Origin: Spirochaetales bacterium
GTDB lineage: Bacteria > Spirochaetota > Spirochaetia > SZUA-6 > DRHE01
Direction: 5' to 3'
NCBI GenBank assembly: GCA_023136785.1
Contig: JAGLQP010000068.1
Coordinates: 1 to 8,642 of the forward strand
DNA: 8,642 nt
A model generated the notes under the pieces. It was not told the origin of the DNA, ran no database searches, and saw nothing but the letters and a program-made list of their open reading frames with translations. The position numbers and the translations under genes were made by a program. Positions 1 through 7,880 of this stretch are shown here, piece after piece; within the stretch, counting starts at the first letter, position 1, and the number at the start of each line of letters is the position of its first letter.

Positions 1-975
1 GGTTCGGAGCTGGAGCGCCGGATTCTGGCGGGACGGGGCTTGAGCTACTACGGTATACCGACAGGCAAGCTGCGGCGCTATTTCTCCCTGCGAAATATCG
101 TTGACGTCTTCAAGATTTTGTTTGGTTTCATCGCTTCTCTGGTGATCCTGCTACGGGAGAAGCCCCAAGTGGTATTCTCGAAGGGGGGCTACGTCTCCGT
201 GCCTCCCCTTGCCGCCGCCCGCTGCCTGAGAATACCTGCTCTGACACATGAGTCGGATCTGCGGCCGGGACTGGCTACCCGGATCAATGCCCGTTTTTCC
301 GACAGGATACTTGTATCCTTTCCGACCTCGAGCGACTACTTCGATCACCGATTTCGAGCAAAGGTTGTCCACACCGGCAACCCGGTACGCAGAATGGTTC
401 TTGCCGGCGACTCCGCCAAGGGTAGAGAACTGGTGGGCTGTCCGGCGGGCACGGCGCTGCTTCTTGTGCTTGGAGGCAGCCTGGGTTCTGCTGTTATCAA
501 TCGCACCGTGCTGCAGGCACTGGATCGCTTGAGCACTGCCTGCTTTGTGGTCCACCAGCTCGGCTCCGAGCACTTTCGGGACGGTTTGGTGAGCCGCGGG
601 AATAACTATTTCCCCGCTGCCTATTTTCACGAGGAGTTGCCCCATCTTTTGGCGGCGGCGGATCTGGTGGTATGCCGTTCCGGCGCCAACACTCTGTGGG
701 AGTTGGCGGCCCTGGGGAAACCCTCGGTCTTGATCCCCTTGCCCCACCGGATCAGTAGAGGAGACCAAATCGAAAACGCTCGGTTTTTTTCCGATGCCGG
801 CGCCGCCACCGTTCTCGAGCAGGAGGGACTCACCGCGGAGGGCCTGATCGAAGTTGTGTTGCATCTTCTGGGTAATGCCGATAAGCTTGAACGCATGGCG
901 AAGCGGGCATCGGACCTGGACCGGCCGAATGCCGCACTCGAGATAGCCCGGTTGATACAGCGTGTGGGTCGGTAG
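1..975 (+). CDS. murG: MurG, lipid II-forming GlcNAc transferase (5' end outside the window)
   Basis: This peripheral membrane glycosyltransferase (GT28) moves GlcNAc from UDP-GlcNAc to lipid I, giving lipid II, on the cytoplasmic face of the membrane. The frame is open from the first base, so the gene starts upstream. About 324 codons are present, and roughly 40 N-terminal residues, including the glycine-rich first loop, are missing compared with the usual ~360. Visible motifs are TGKLRRYFS (codons ~21–29), FSKGGYVSVP (~59–68), THESDLRPGLA (~82–92), GGSLGS (~158–163), CRSGANTLWELAALGKPS (~225–242) and SRGDQIENA (~252–260). The last two belong to the UDP-GlcNAc-binding C-terminal Rossmann domain. 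The HESD and SRGDQ variants match the MurG subtype I know from Firmicutes such as Staphylococcus and Bacillus cereus, rather than the HEQN type of E. coli. The cvpA gene follows directly, and the stop codon lies next to its ribosome-binding site. Confidence 0.95.
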   Translation, partial: GSELERRILAGRGLSYYGIPTGKLRRYFSLRNIVDVFKILFGFIASLVILLREKPQVVFSKGGYVSVPPLAAARCLRIPALTHESDLRPGLATRINARFSDRILVSFPTSSDYFDHRFRAKVVHTGNPVRRMVLAGDSAKGRELVGCPAGTALLLVLGGSLGSAVINRTVLQALDRLSTACFVVHQLGSEHFRDGLVSRGNNYFPAAYFHEELPHLLAAADLVVCRSGANTLWELAALGKPSVLIPLPHRISRGDQIENARFFSDAGAATVLEQEGLTAEGLIEVVLHLLGNADKLERMAKRASDLDRPNAALEIARLIQRVGR

Positions 976-992
976 TGAGGAGTGGGCGCGCT

Positions 993-1487
993 TTGAGTTT
1001 TGAAATTATCGACATCGTGTTTGGACTTCTGGTCGTTATCGCCGCGATCCGGGCAGCGTTCCGGGGTTTTGTGACCGAAGTGGGCGCCATGGCTGCACTG
1101 ATCCTCGGTTTCGGGATCGCGATCATCTTCTACAAACCCGTGTCGATTCGCTTGAGTACGCAGTTCGGGCAGTCGATGTGGAATCAGCTGATCGCTTTCC
1201 TGATTCTGTTCCTCCTGGCCTATCTCCTGGTCAAACTTGTTCAAAGATTGCTGCAAAATGTAGTGGAGCGGCTCAATCTCGACCGCCTCGACAGCGCGTT
1301 GGGCTTTTTTCTGGGCATCGCCGAGGGATTGCTCGTTGTTAGTGTGGTGCTGTTCATCATTAACTGGCAGCCTTTTTTCGATCCGAAGAGTATACTCGGT
1401 TCGAGTTTTTTCGCTCGTATGCTCTTCCCCGTGCTTCCATCGCCGGAGCGTATTTTCGGTCCTCAAGTTTTCGTAGAAAATGTTTGA
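993..1487 (+). CDS. cvpA: CvpA-family membrane protein
   Basis: This is a polytopic inner-membrane protein of the CvpA (colicin V production) family, whose biochemical role is not settled. About 164 residues are predicted. Four hydrophobic segments lie at about residues 5–20, 29–47, 64–84 and 103–124. The family pattern is visible as a basic RAAFRGF turn after the first segment and DRLDSALGFFLGIAEGL before the fourth. I chose the TTG start at 993 because GAGGAG at 977–982 sits 10 nt upstream and the protein then begins SFEIIDIVFG, as is typical of the family. A GTG at 975 in the same frame would add six residues but has no convincing ribosome-binding site. The 3' end overlaps the next gene by 8 nt. 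The family assignment is firm, but function cannot be read from the sequence. Confidence 0.9.
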   Translation: MSFEIIDIVFGLLVVIAAIRAAFRGFVTEVGAMAALILGFGIAIIFYKPVSIRLSTQFGQSMWNQLIAFLILFLLAYLLVKLVQRLLQNVVERLNLDRLDSALGFFLGIAEGLLVVSVVLFIINWQPFFDPKSILGSSFFARMLFPVLPSPERIFGPQVFVENV

Positions 1488-2712
1488 GAATATCATCGGT
1501 CAAACTTCGATTGTCCAGACCTTGCAGCAGGAACTGGAAACCCGTTCCTTCCCTTCGGCAGTTGTATTCTACGGTTCCTCCTTCTCAGGGAAGCTCTCCA
1601 CCGCCTTGGAGGTGGCTCGTGTACTGACCTGTGGTCGGAAGGGCGAGTGGAGCTGTTCCTGCCCGGCCTGCCGCAAGCAACGACTGCTCATTCATCCCAA
1701 TACGCTACTGCTCGGCTGGCGCTACTTCGACCAGGAAATAGCTGCGGCAGCGGATGTTCTTCGTCGTACCCGCCAACTTTCGGCCCAATATCTGTTCGTG
1801 CGGGCCGTGCGCAAGCTGACCCGCCGTTTTGATCCTATCCTGTGGGAAGGGGAGGAAGCCAAGATCCGGCGAATTGAATCGGTATTGGTTGAAATCGAGG
1901 AACACCTCGATACGTTCGAACCGGCAGCTTCGGGAGAACATGCGATCAACTACGAAAGGCTGGAGCAACGCTTGGAGCGGATCGTCGCTTTGAGCCAGAC
2001 CCTGTCCAAAGCTTTGAGTTCGGACAACGTTCCGATAAATCAACTAAGACGGACTTCCTCCTGGCTGCATATGACCGCCCTGGCGGGGACGGTTGCGGAG
2101 TCCCGGTCCGGCTCGGGAACCACTCCGGGAACCAAGATCGTGATTCTGGAGAGTGCCGACAAGATGCGTGATGCTTCGAGCAACTACCTGCTCAAGCTTC
2201 TCGAGGAACCTCCCGGGGGGAGCTGCCTTATCCTGATCACCACCCGCCGCAGTGCCATCATTCCCACGGTGCGTTCCCGGCTGCGCCCGTATCTGTTTGT
2301 TGAGCGCGGCAAACAGCAGCAGGTGGAGGTGCTCAAGCGCATTTTTCACGAGCAAAGCGAAGACTATTCTGACCTGCGGGAGTACTTCCTGTACTGGAAG
2401 GACGTGAATCCTTCCCAGCTGGAAACCCTGGCCCGTCGCTTTATCGAGGCTGCTCTGGGTTCGGAGGAGGATGTAATTCCTGAGATCGAGGCGCACTTGA
2501 AACCAAAGTCCGCGCGGGCTTTTGTTTCCTCACTTTTAGAGGAGATCCTACGGCAGCTGCTGGTGCTGCTTCGGGAACAGGCCCTAAGCCCGTTTTTGCT
2601 GAAGAGGTGGAATGAGTCGATCCGCCGGCATCAGCAGGCCTTGGTCCCCTTCAATCAACAACCAAGCCTCACCATCGAGAGTCTGTACTATTCCTTGAGG
2701 ACGATCCGGTGA
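1480..2712 (+). CDS. holB: DNA polymerase III delta-prime-like clamp-loader subunit with a large insertion
   Basis: This is a 410-residue AAA+ protein of the DnaX/HolB group, expected to act in the clamp-loader complex that puts the sliding clamp on DNA. The N-terminus FENIIGQTSIVQTLQQEL is typical of the group. A P-loop-like GSSFSGKLS lies at residues 32–40. A cysteine cluster (C51, C59, C61, C64) resembles the zinc module. HPNTLLL follows at 72–78. VPINQLR (184–190) corresponds to the usual 'I-x-I-D-Q-I-R' segment. KIVILESADKM (219–229), NYLLKLLEEPP (235–245) and PTVRSRLRP (262–270) follow, the last being the SRC arginine-finger region with its cysteine replaced by leucine. Between 78 and 184 lie about 105 extra, largely charged and probably helical residues that canonical delta-prime lacks. 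The ATG has no good Shine–Dalgarno and overlaps cvpA, so translation probably depends on coupling. Delta-prime is favoured over gamma/tau because of single-gene length and the lack of a tau-like tail, but the divergence leaves some doubt. Confidence 0.82.
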   Translation: MFENIIGQTSIVQTLQQELETRSFPSAVVFYGSSFSGKLSTALEVARVLTCGRKGEWSCSCPACRKQRLLIHPNTLLLGWRYFDQEIAAAADVLRRTRQLSAQYLFVRAVRKLTRRFDPILWEGEEAKIRRIESVLVEIEEHLDTFEPAASGEHAINYERLEQRLERIVALSQTLSKALSSDNVPINQLRRTSSWLHMTALAGTVAESRSGSGTTPGTKIVILESADKMRDASSNYLLKLLEEPPGGSCLILITTRRSAIIPTVRSRLRPYLFVERGKQQQVEVLKRIFHEQSEDYSDLREYFLYWKDVNPSQLETLARRFIEAALGSEEDVIPEIEAHLKPKSARAFVSSLLEEILRQLLVLLREQALSPFLLKRWNESIRRHQQALVPFNQQPSLTIESLYYSLRTIR

Positions 2713-3875
2713 GAAAGTTTTTACAGAGAGCACTGGAAAAGATAGAGAAGATGGATCGAACCCAGATCCGTCAACTCGTTTCCGACATTGCCGGGGACAA
2801 CGAACTTCTGGAAATGGTCATGGAATCGATGAGCGACGGAGTCGTCGTGACCGATCGGGAAGACAATATCCTCATGGTGAATAAATCCGCGGAGCGGATG
2901 TTTCCTTTTTCCACGGACGATCTCATCGAGAAACCCTTGAATCAGGCGATCGGAGACAAAGAAATCAGGGAGTTCTTGAAGGAAAACCTCCACGGTTTGG
3001 ATAGAATACTGGATCAGGAGTTCACCCTCGGAGATGGCTACAGCCGTACGTTGAGCTTGAGTATCATGCCTCTTGTACGCCAGGGTTGGATCACCGGCAA
3101 CGTCATCCACATAGAAGATGTCACAGAAAAGCGGGCCAAGGAAGCCCGCCTGCGGCGCGCAGAAAGCCTGGCCGCGCTTACCACCCTGACCGCCGGAGTG
3201 GCTCACGAGATCAAGAACCCTCTGGGCTCTATCGGAATCCACCTCGAGCTGATGAAGAAGGAGATGAGCGGGAAGAAGCAGATTGAAACGCAGAAAGTAT
3301 TGGAGAATCTCCTCATCATCAAGGAAGAGGTGGACCGGCTCAACCGAATTGTCATGGATTTCCTCTTCACGGTCCGACCTATGAATGCCGAGCTGAGTTA
3401 TGACGAATTGAACCGGGTGGTTCGAGAGCTGCTGGACTTCATGAAGTTCGAGCTATCCGAGGCGGGGATTACAGTGGACACGGACTTAACAAAGACCGGT
3501 CCCCAGATCCTGATGGATGAGCGCTACATGAAGCAGGCGGTGCTCAATATATTGAAAAACGCGATATCCGCTATGCCCGACGGAGGGAGGCTGCGGGTGC
3601 AGACGGTGCAGAAAGGCAACGAGTTGCTGTTGAAGATAAGCGACACCGGGGTCGGCATTTCAGATGAGCATATGGATAAGATTTTCGAGCCCTACTTCAC
3701 CACCAAGGATTTCGGATCCGGTCTGGGACTCACCCTCGTATATAAGATCCTAAAGGAACACATGGGAGACATCGAAATCAACTCGAAAGTGGGGGAGGGT
3801 ACGAGCATCACCTTGAGTTTCCCCGTACCTCAAAAGGAGAAGCGGTTGATCGGCTACAATGAGGAGGCGCAATGA
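2709..3875 (+). CDS. Soluble PAS-domain sensor histidine kinase (NtrB/AtoS type)
   Basis: This 388-residue two-component kinase is probably the partner of the regulator encoded next. It has no hydrophobic segment and should be cytoplasmic. Order of domains: a short charged N-terminus, a PAS domain at about 33–140 (ESMSDGVVVTDREDNILMVN to HIEDVTEKR), a dimerisation/phosphoacceptor domain with the H-box AGVAHEIKNPLGS (phosphorylated His166), and a GHKL ATPase domain at about 265–375. The ATPase shows the N-box (QAVLNILKNAISAMP, N280 and N284), G1 DTGVGI (312–317), the F-box FEPYFTTK (326–333) and G2 GSGLGL (336–341). All catalytic boxes are intact. The GTG start overlaps the preceding stop as GTGA and has TTGAGGA at 2695–2701 about 7 nt upstream. 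The H-box and pairing with an NtrC-type regulator place it in the NtrB/AtoS class. Its signal is unknown. From memory it resembles the AtoS-like kinase of Treponema. Confidence 0.95.
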   Translation: MRKFLQRALEKIEKMDRTQIRQLVSDIAGDNELLEMVMESMSDGVVVTDREDNILMVNKSAERMFPFSTDDLIEKPLNQAIGDKEIREFLKENLHGLDRILDQEFTLGDGYSRTLSLSIMPLVRQGWITGNVIHIEDVTEKRAKEARLRRAESLAALTTLTAGVAHEIKNPLGSIGIHLELMKKEMSGKKQIETQKVLENLLIIKEEVDRLNRIVMDFLFTVRPMNAELSYDELNRVVRELLDFMKFELSEAGITVDTDLTKTGPQILMDERYMKQAVLNILKNAISAMPDGGRLRVQTVQKGNELLLKISDTGVGISDEHMDKIFEPYFTTKDFGSGLGLTLVYKILKEHMGDIEINSKVGEGTSITLSFPVPQKEKRLIGYNEEAQ

Positions 3876-5215
3876 CATACAACATCCTGGTTGTGGATGA
3901 TGAGAAGAACATCCGGGAAGGTCTCGGAAAAGTGCTCGAGCTGGACGGCTATAAAGTACTCCTGGCCTGTGACGGCAAAGAGGCGGTCCAGATCCTGAAC
4001 CGGGGCGATATGGACCTGGTGATAACGGACTTGAAGATGCCGAATCTCTCGGGGGAGGAAGTATTGCAGAAGGCTACGACGATGTCCCCGAACCTGCCGG
4101 TCATCATCCTCACCGGGCACGGGACCATCGAGAATGCCGTTCAAGCGATGAAGAACGGCGCCTACGATTACCTTACAAAACCTGTGAACATGGATCGGCT
4201 GTCCCTTCTGGTCCAGCGCGCTCTGTCGACCAGGGAATTGATGCTTCAGCATCGAGCTATGCAGGAGGAGCTGCAGAAACGGCATCAGTTTTCCAACATC
4301 ATCGGCAAGAGCGAATCGATGAAGAAAATCTTCGAAGTGGTGCAGCAGGTGGCTCCCAGTCGGGCTACGATCCTGATCACCGGCGACAGCGGCGTGGGTA
4401 AAGAAATGATCGCCGATGCCCTTCACTACAACTCTCCCCGCAGAGACAAGCCGTTGATCAAGGTGCACTGCGCCGCCCTCACCGAAACGCTTCTGGAAAG
4501 TGAAATTTTCGGCCATGAACGGGGATCCTTCACCGGCGCGGTGGCCCGCAAACGGGGGCGCTTCGAGCTCGCTCATCTGGGGACGATCTTTCTCGACGAA
4601 ATCGGAGAGATCAGCCAAAACGTGCAGATCAAGCTGTTGCGGGTATTGGAGGACAAAACCTTCGAGCGCGTCGGGGGCGAAGAGACGATCGAGGTGGATG
4701 TGCGGGTGATCGCCGCTACCAATCGGGAGCTCAAATCGGCCATCGAGAACGGTGAGTTCCGGGAAGATCTGTACTACCGTCTCAACGTGGTGAACATTCA
4801 TATCCCACCGCTTCGCGAGCACAAGGAAGATATTCCTCTGCTCATGGCTGCCTTCGTAAAAGAGTTCTCCGAGGAAAACGGCAAAAGCATCGAGGCTATT
4901 GAACCCAAAGCCCGGACGATCCTCTACGACTACTCCTGGCCCGGTAATGCACGGGAGCTGCGCAACTGCATCGAAAGCGCCGTGGTGATGAGTAAGTCCA
5001 ACATCATCACGGTGGATGATCTGCCACCCCACATCAACACAGAATCCGACCAGGAGTTCGTACGAATCAGTACAGGCTCGACCCTTGCCACTATAGAAAG
5101 GGAGGTCATTCGCGCAACCCTGGCCCGGCAAAACGGAAACAAAACCAGGGCTGCGGAGGTGCTCGCTATCGGGAGAAAGACTCTGCACAGAAAACTACAG
5201 GAGTACGGATTATGA
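3872..5215 (+). CDS. atoC: Sigma-54-dependent response regulator (NtrC/AtoC family)
   Basis: This 447-residue enhancer-binding transcription activator remodels sigma-54 RNA polymerase using ATP once phosphorylated. The receiver domain (1–~118) has D9/D10, phosphoacceptor D53 in ITDLKMP, T81 and K103. The central AAA+ domain (~141–375) has Walker A GDSGVGKE (171–178), the sigma-54-contacting loop as GSFTGA (218–223, Ser in the second position instead of Ala), Walker [10 protein letters not shown] (237–245), FREDLYYRL (296–304) and [11 protein letters not shown] (355–365). A Fis-type helix-turn-helix closes the protein (~404–447, [20 protein letters not shown]). All activator residues look intact. 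A strong GAGGAGG at 3861–3867 precedes the ATG, which overlaps the kinase stop as ATGA. The pairing with the kinase is near certain from context, but the regulon is unknown. The symbol follows domain architecture only and does not imply acetoacetate metabolism. Confidence 0.95.
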   Translation: MTYNILVVDDEKNIREGLGKVLELDGYKVLLACDGKEAVQILNRGDMDLVITDLKMPNLSGEEVLQKATTMSPNLPVIILTGHGTIENAVQAMKNGAYDYLTKPVNMDRLSLLVQRALSTRELMLQHRAMQEELQKRHQFSNIIGKSESMKKIFEVVQQVAPSRATILITGDSGVGKEMIADALHYNSPRRDKPLIKVHCAALTETLLESEIFGHERGSFTGAVARKRGRFELAHLGTIFLDEIGEISQNVQIKLLRVLEDKTFERVGGEETIEVDVRVIAATNRELKSAIENGEFREDLYYRLNVVNIHIPPLREHKEDIPLLMAAFVKEFSEENGKSIEAIEPKARTILYDYSWPGNARELRNCIESAVVMSKSNIITVDDLPPHINTESDQEFVRISTGSTLATIEREVIRATLARQNGNKTRAAEVLAIGRKTLHRKLQEYGL

Positions 5216-6729
5216 GCAAATCCATTTTGAGCCGTATCGTCTGGGGATACGGCATACTGATCCTGATTCTCATCCTGATTGTCTTTGCTTTTGTTGTTAA
5301 CATCACCGTGGATAAGCTCAGCAGCGCCCAAAACCTGGCCGTCGGGAATATTCAGGCTGCAGCTGTTAGGTTGATTCAAAACGCCACCGGGCAGGTTTTG
5401 GCGCCTTCGCGGGAAAACCTGGTCAGGCTCCAGTTCCTCCATCAGGAGTTCACGGATCTGGTAGGGGGCGAACAGCTAACTCCGGGAAGATTTTTTCTTC
5501 CTGAAGAGCTGTCCCTTCGGTACGATGCAATTCGTACCCGCGTTATCGGGGAGCAGGCAGGGATTTTTCCGGCTATAGAACAGAGCCGGGGAGAGGACCC
5601 GGAGGTGCTGCAGGAATATATCGCCAGCGGGTTCGGCTTTATCGAGGAGCTGCATACCTACAACCGTGCGGTCGAACAGTTCCGGGGGCGTCTGATCACC
5701 ATATTGACAATTCTGTTCGCCGTTCTCGTGCTGGTCGGAATCGGCGTTGTGGTTGTTTATTTCTTCTTCTACCTTCCCAATCTGACCGGCGATTACAAAG
5801 CCCTTATTGCCTTCAGCCGAGCGATCCAGCGGGGCACCGTGCAGAGCGAACCGGCTCTGCCGGAGAACAGGAGCGATGAGCTGGGTGAAATCATCAATCA
5901 GCTGCTTCAATTGAACGCACTGAAGATCGCCCTGGTACAGATCCAGGACCAGGGCGTTGGCATCCTCCAAGCCTGCGTGGAAATGGAAGGGGTCACCAAC
6001 ACTATTTACGAATCCGAAAACCAGCAGGCGGATCTGTTGGAGGAAGCCACAACCGGGTTCAGCGAGATTGTTTCGGCGATTCAGACCGTATGCGACCAGG
6101 CGCGAAACAACCACCAGGCGGCCACGGAGAGTGGAAGCGATATCCAGAGCTCCTCGGCAGCTGTCGTCAAGTGGGCGGATGATATCAACCTACTCGAAGA
6201 GAAGACCACCCGGGTCGAGGAGATTACCGCCCTGATCGGAGACATTGCCGATCAAACGGACCTTTTAGCGCTGAACGCCTCCATTGAAGCAGCCCGGGCC
6301 GGAGAGTTCGGCAGAGGGTTCAGCGTGGTAGCCACGGAGGTGCAAAAACTCGCCGATCGCAGCGCGCGGGCCGCTGATGAGATTTCCGAACTGGTTCAGT
6401 CGATTCGTGATGCAGTCGGGCGGATTACACTGCGTAGTAACGAGACAAATCTGGCCATCGGATCGATACAGCGGGGGATTCTACATATTGCCGAGACAAC
6501 AGGGGATGTGGTGCGGAAAGCTGAAAACGCGGCCGGAAGCGTGGACCGGGTGAACAATTCGATCGATTCCATCATGAATCTCAGTTTGGAAAACCTGAAC
6601 AACACGGATAGTATTGTCCGGGCTTTTCAACGCTTGAAGGAAAGTGCGGAACGTCTGACCAATATCGTCGAGGGTATCGGCCCTCAAGCGAGGGTACAGC
6701 TACCCGCTTTTCGGGAAACCCCTGGCTGA
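5212..6729 (+). CDS. Methyl-accepting chemotaxis-type transmembrane receptor
   Basis: This 505-residue membrane receptor has the standard two-TM layout. TM1 is at about 10–31, an extracytoplasmic region of ~130 residues spans 32–160, and TM2 is at about 161–188. The ~130-residue sensor region is the length of a four-helix bundle, but I recognise no named ligand domain in it. A linker at 190–235 (SRAIQRG, then [15 protein letters not shown]) is HAMP-like but not convincing. The cytoplasmic coiled coil contains the conserved hairpin at about 345–385: [21 protein letters not shown], then [12 protein letters not shown] and KLADRS. R362 and E365, which align with the CheA/CheW-contacting residues of E. 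coli receptors, are kept. The C-terminus (RETPG) lacks the NWETF-type CheR tether. AGGAG at 5199–5203 lies 8 nt before the ATG, which overlaps the regulator stop as ATGA. It may feed CheA/CheW encoded elsewhere, or sense for the neighbouring kinase. Confidence 0.92.
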   Translation: MSKSILSRIVWGYGILILILILIVFAFVVNITVDKLSSAQNLAVGNIQAAAVRLIQNATGQVLAPSRENLVRLQFLHQEFTDLVGGEQLTPGRFFLPEELSLRYDAIRTRVIGEQAGIFPAIEQSRGEDPEVLQEYIASGFGFIEELHTYNRAVEQFRGRLITILTILFAVLVLVGIGVVVVYFFFYLPNLTGDYKALIAFSRAIQRGTVQSEPALPENRSDELGEIINQLLQLNALKIALVQIQDQGVGILQACVEMEGVTNTIYESENQQADLLEEATTGFSEIVSAIQTVCDQARNNHQAATESGSDIQSSSAAVVKWADDINLLEEKTTRVEEITALIGDIADQTDLLALNASIEAARAGEFGRGFSVVATEVQKLADRSARAADEISELVQSIRDAVGRITLRSNETNLAIGSIQRGILHIAETTGDVVRKAENAAGSVDRVNNSIDSIMNLSLENLNNTDSIVRAFQRLKESAERLTNIVEGIGPQARVQLPAFRETPG

Positions 6730-7833
6730 GCTCTCTTCAGCCCCTTTGTCCACCTCCTCCCCCGTGCTTGCCGACCGCTGTCGTGTGTTCACGTAGTACA
6801 GCAGTCCATAACCCAGAAGACTTCCGACCCAGACGACGAAAATCAGGTAGACATTGACCTCTCGGGGCAGGATTACAGAAGTAATTGCCACGACGCTCAG
6901 GTAGAGACTGAATCCATAGAGGACCCATAGGATCTGACGCTGATTCAATCCCATATCGAGGAGCTTGTGGTGGATATGCTCCTTGTCCGGGTGAATGATC
7001 GATACTTTGTTGCGCAGTCGCCGGATCACGGAAGTGCCGATGTCCAGGATCGGTATGGTGAGAAGAGTCACCGGAACCAGCAGAGTTCCGAAAGCGGAAA
7101 CCTTGGATATGCCGCCGACCAGGGGGAAAACAGCCAGACAGAAACCCAGAAACAGGCTGCCCGAGTCTCCCATGAATATCTTCGCCGGCGGAAAGTTGAA
7201 CACAAGAAATCCAAGGATCGCCCCGAACAGGGCGAAGCAGAGCACCGAGGTGACGGTGGATCCCTGGATCAGGGCGATGATGCCCATGGAAAGGGCGGCA
7301 AAGGCGCTGATCCCGCCGGCCAAACCGTCCATTCCGTCGATCAGGTTGACGGCATTGCTGATTCCCACGAGCCACAGCACGGTTATGGGGTAGGCGAACA
7401 ATCCTAGCCCCAAGCTTCCCAGATAGGGCAGGGTAACGGAACGGATGAGAAATCCTCCTGCGGTTACGATGATAGCGGCAAGCAGCTGCAGGAAAAACTT
7501 CAACAGGGCTTTGATGGGGCGAAAATCATCGATCAGCCCGATTGCCTGGATCAGGGAGACGCCCAGGAACAGGGAGATAAAGCGCAGGGTGTATCCAACG
7601 GTAACGGTGCCGCCGGTTATCAGAGTGACAAGAATTGGGGTCAGGAGGGCGACGCAAAGAAACGAGAGGTACATGCCGGGACCGCCGAGTCTGGGGATCA
7701 ACCCGGTATGGATCTTCCTGTGGTCGGGCAGATCGTACCATTTGAACCTGTGGGCCAACCGGAGGATCGTGGGGATCACCACGAGGTTGAGCCCAAGAGC
7801 AAAAGCGGCAGCGATCACGGCTGGAAAAATCAT
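6700..7833 (-). CDS. wecA: WecA/TagO-type polyprenyl-phosphate sugar-1-phosphate transferase
   Basis: This 377-residue integral membrane enzyme of the MraY/WecA superfamily should transfer a sugar-1-phosphate, usually GlcNAc-1-P, from a UDP-sugar to undecaprenyl phosphate. That reaction starts O-antigen, teichoic-acid or other envelope-glycan synthesis. About ten hydrophobic segments are visible. Family motifs in order: [18 protein letters not shown] (34–51), GLIDDF with the Mg-binding pair D102/D103, [15 protein letters not shown] (160–174, D166/D169), [15 protein letters not shown] (212–226, D223), and [15 protein letters not shown] (281–295). The HIHH loop on the cytoplasmic side and the absence of MraY-specific loops favour WecA/TagO over MraY. 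The exact sugar cannot be read from sequence. The hydrophilic tail after ~350 is not conserved family sequence. The ATG at 7833 gives the expected first TM segment. It follows GAGAAAGG but with tight spacing, and a GTG at codon 6 is an alternative. The 3' end overlaps the receptor gene by 30 bp. Confidence 0.92.
   Translation of the reverse strand: MIFPAVIAAAFALGLNLVVIPTILRLAHRFKWYDLPDHRKIHTGLIPRLGGPGMYLSFLCVALLTPILVTLITGGTVTVGYTLRFISLFLGVSLIQAIGLIDDFRPIKALLKFFLQLLAAIIVTAGGFLIRSVTLPYLGSLGLGLFAYPITVLWLVGISNAVNLIDGMDGLAGGISAFAALSMGIIALIQGSTVTSVLCFALFGAILGFLVFNFPPAKIFMGDSGSLFLGFCLAVFPLVGGISKVSAFGTLLVPVTLLTIPILDIGTSVIRRLRNKVSIIHPDKEHIHHKLLDMGLNQRQILWVLYGFSLYLSVVAITSVILPREVNVYLIFVVWVGSLLGYGLLYYVNTRQRSASTGEEVDKGAEESSARGFPKSG
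6724..6742 (+). terminator. Possible weak terminator hairpin at the 3' end of the receptor operon
   Basis: GGCTGA (6724–6729) and TCAGCC (6737–6742) form a perfect 6-bp stem with a 7-nt loop, beginning within the last codons and stop of the receptor gene. Only CCTTT follows, so the U-tract is poor. It lies inside the convergent wecA-like coding region, which constrains its sequence. It is plausible as an intrinsic or RNA-stabilising 3' end, but chance occurrence is also possible. Confidence 0.28.
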
Positions 7834-7843
7834 ACCTTTCTCT

Positions 7844-7852
7844 AGTATATCA
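7844..7852 (-). promoter_or_regulatory. Candidate extended -10 promoter of the wecA-like gene
   Basis: Read on the minus strand, TGATATACT forms an extended -10 (TG-n-TATACT, one mismatch to TATAAT) inside an AT-rich patch that stands out from the GC-rich surroundings. No good -35 is seen, the hexamer 17 nt upstream being TGCCAA. This is typical of extended -10 promoters. The hexamer ends only 10 nt before the ATG. Confidence 0.5.
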
Positions 7853-7880
7853 CAATTATTCTATTTTTGGCATCCCATAA

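Noticed and set aside
627..1496. 289-codon minus-strand frame across the murG/cvpA junction
   Set aside because: The translation is low-complexity and charged, and it lies antisense to two clear genes.
4938..4954. Sigma-54 promoter-like TGGCCC…TGC within the regulator gene
   Set aside because: The GG-to-GC spacing is one base short, and the sequence is fixed by the conserved WPGNARE codons. A similar GG-N10-GC near 5960 is also coding and otherwise poor.
3854..5188. 444-codon open frame on the minus strand opposite the response regulator
   Set aside because: It is a mirror of the codon bias of an unmistakable NtrC-family gene. The translation has no recognisable domain and no neighbouring signals.
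6681..6694. CCCTC-AAGC-GAGGG hairpin near the receptor 3' end
   Set aside because: The stem is only 5 bp, within coding sequence, and no T-run follows on either strand.
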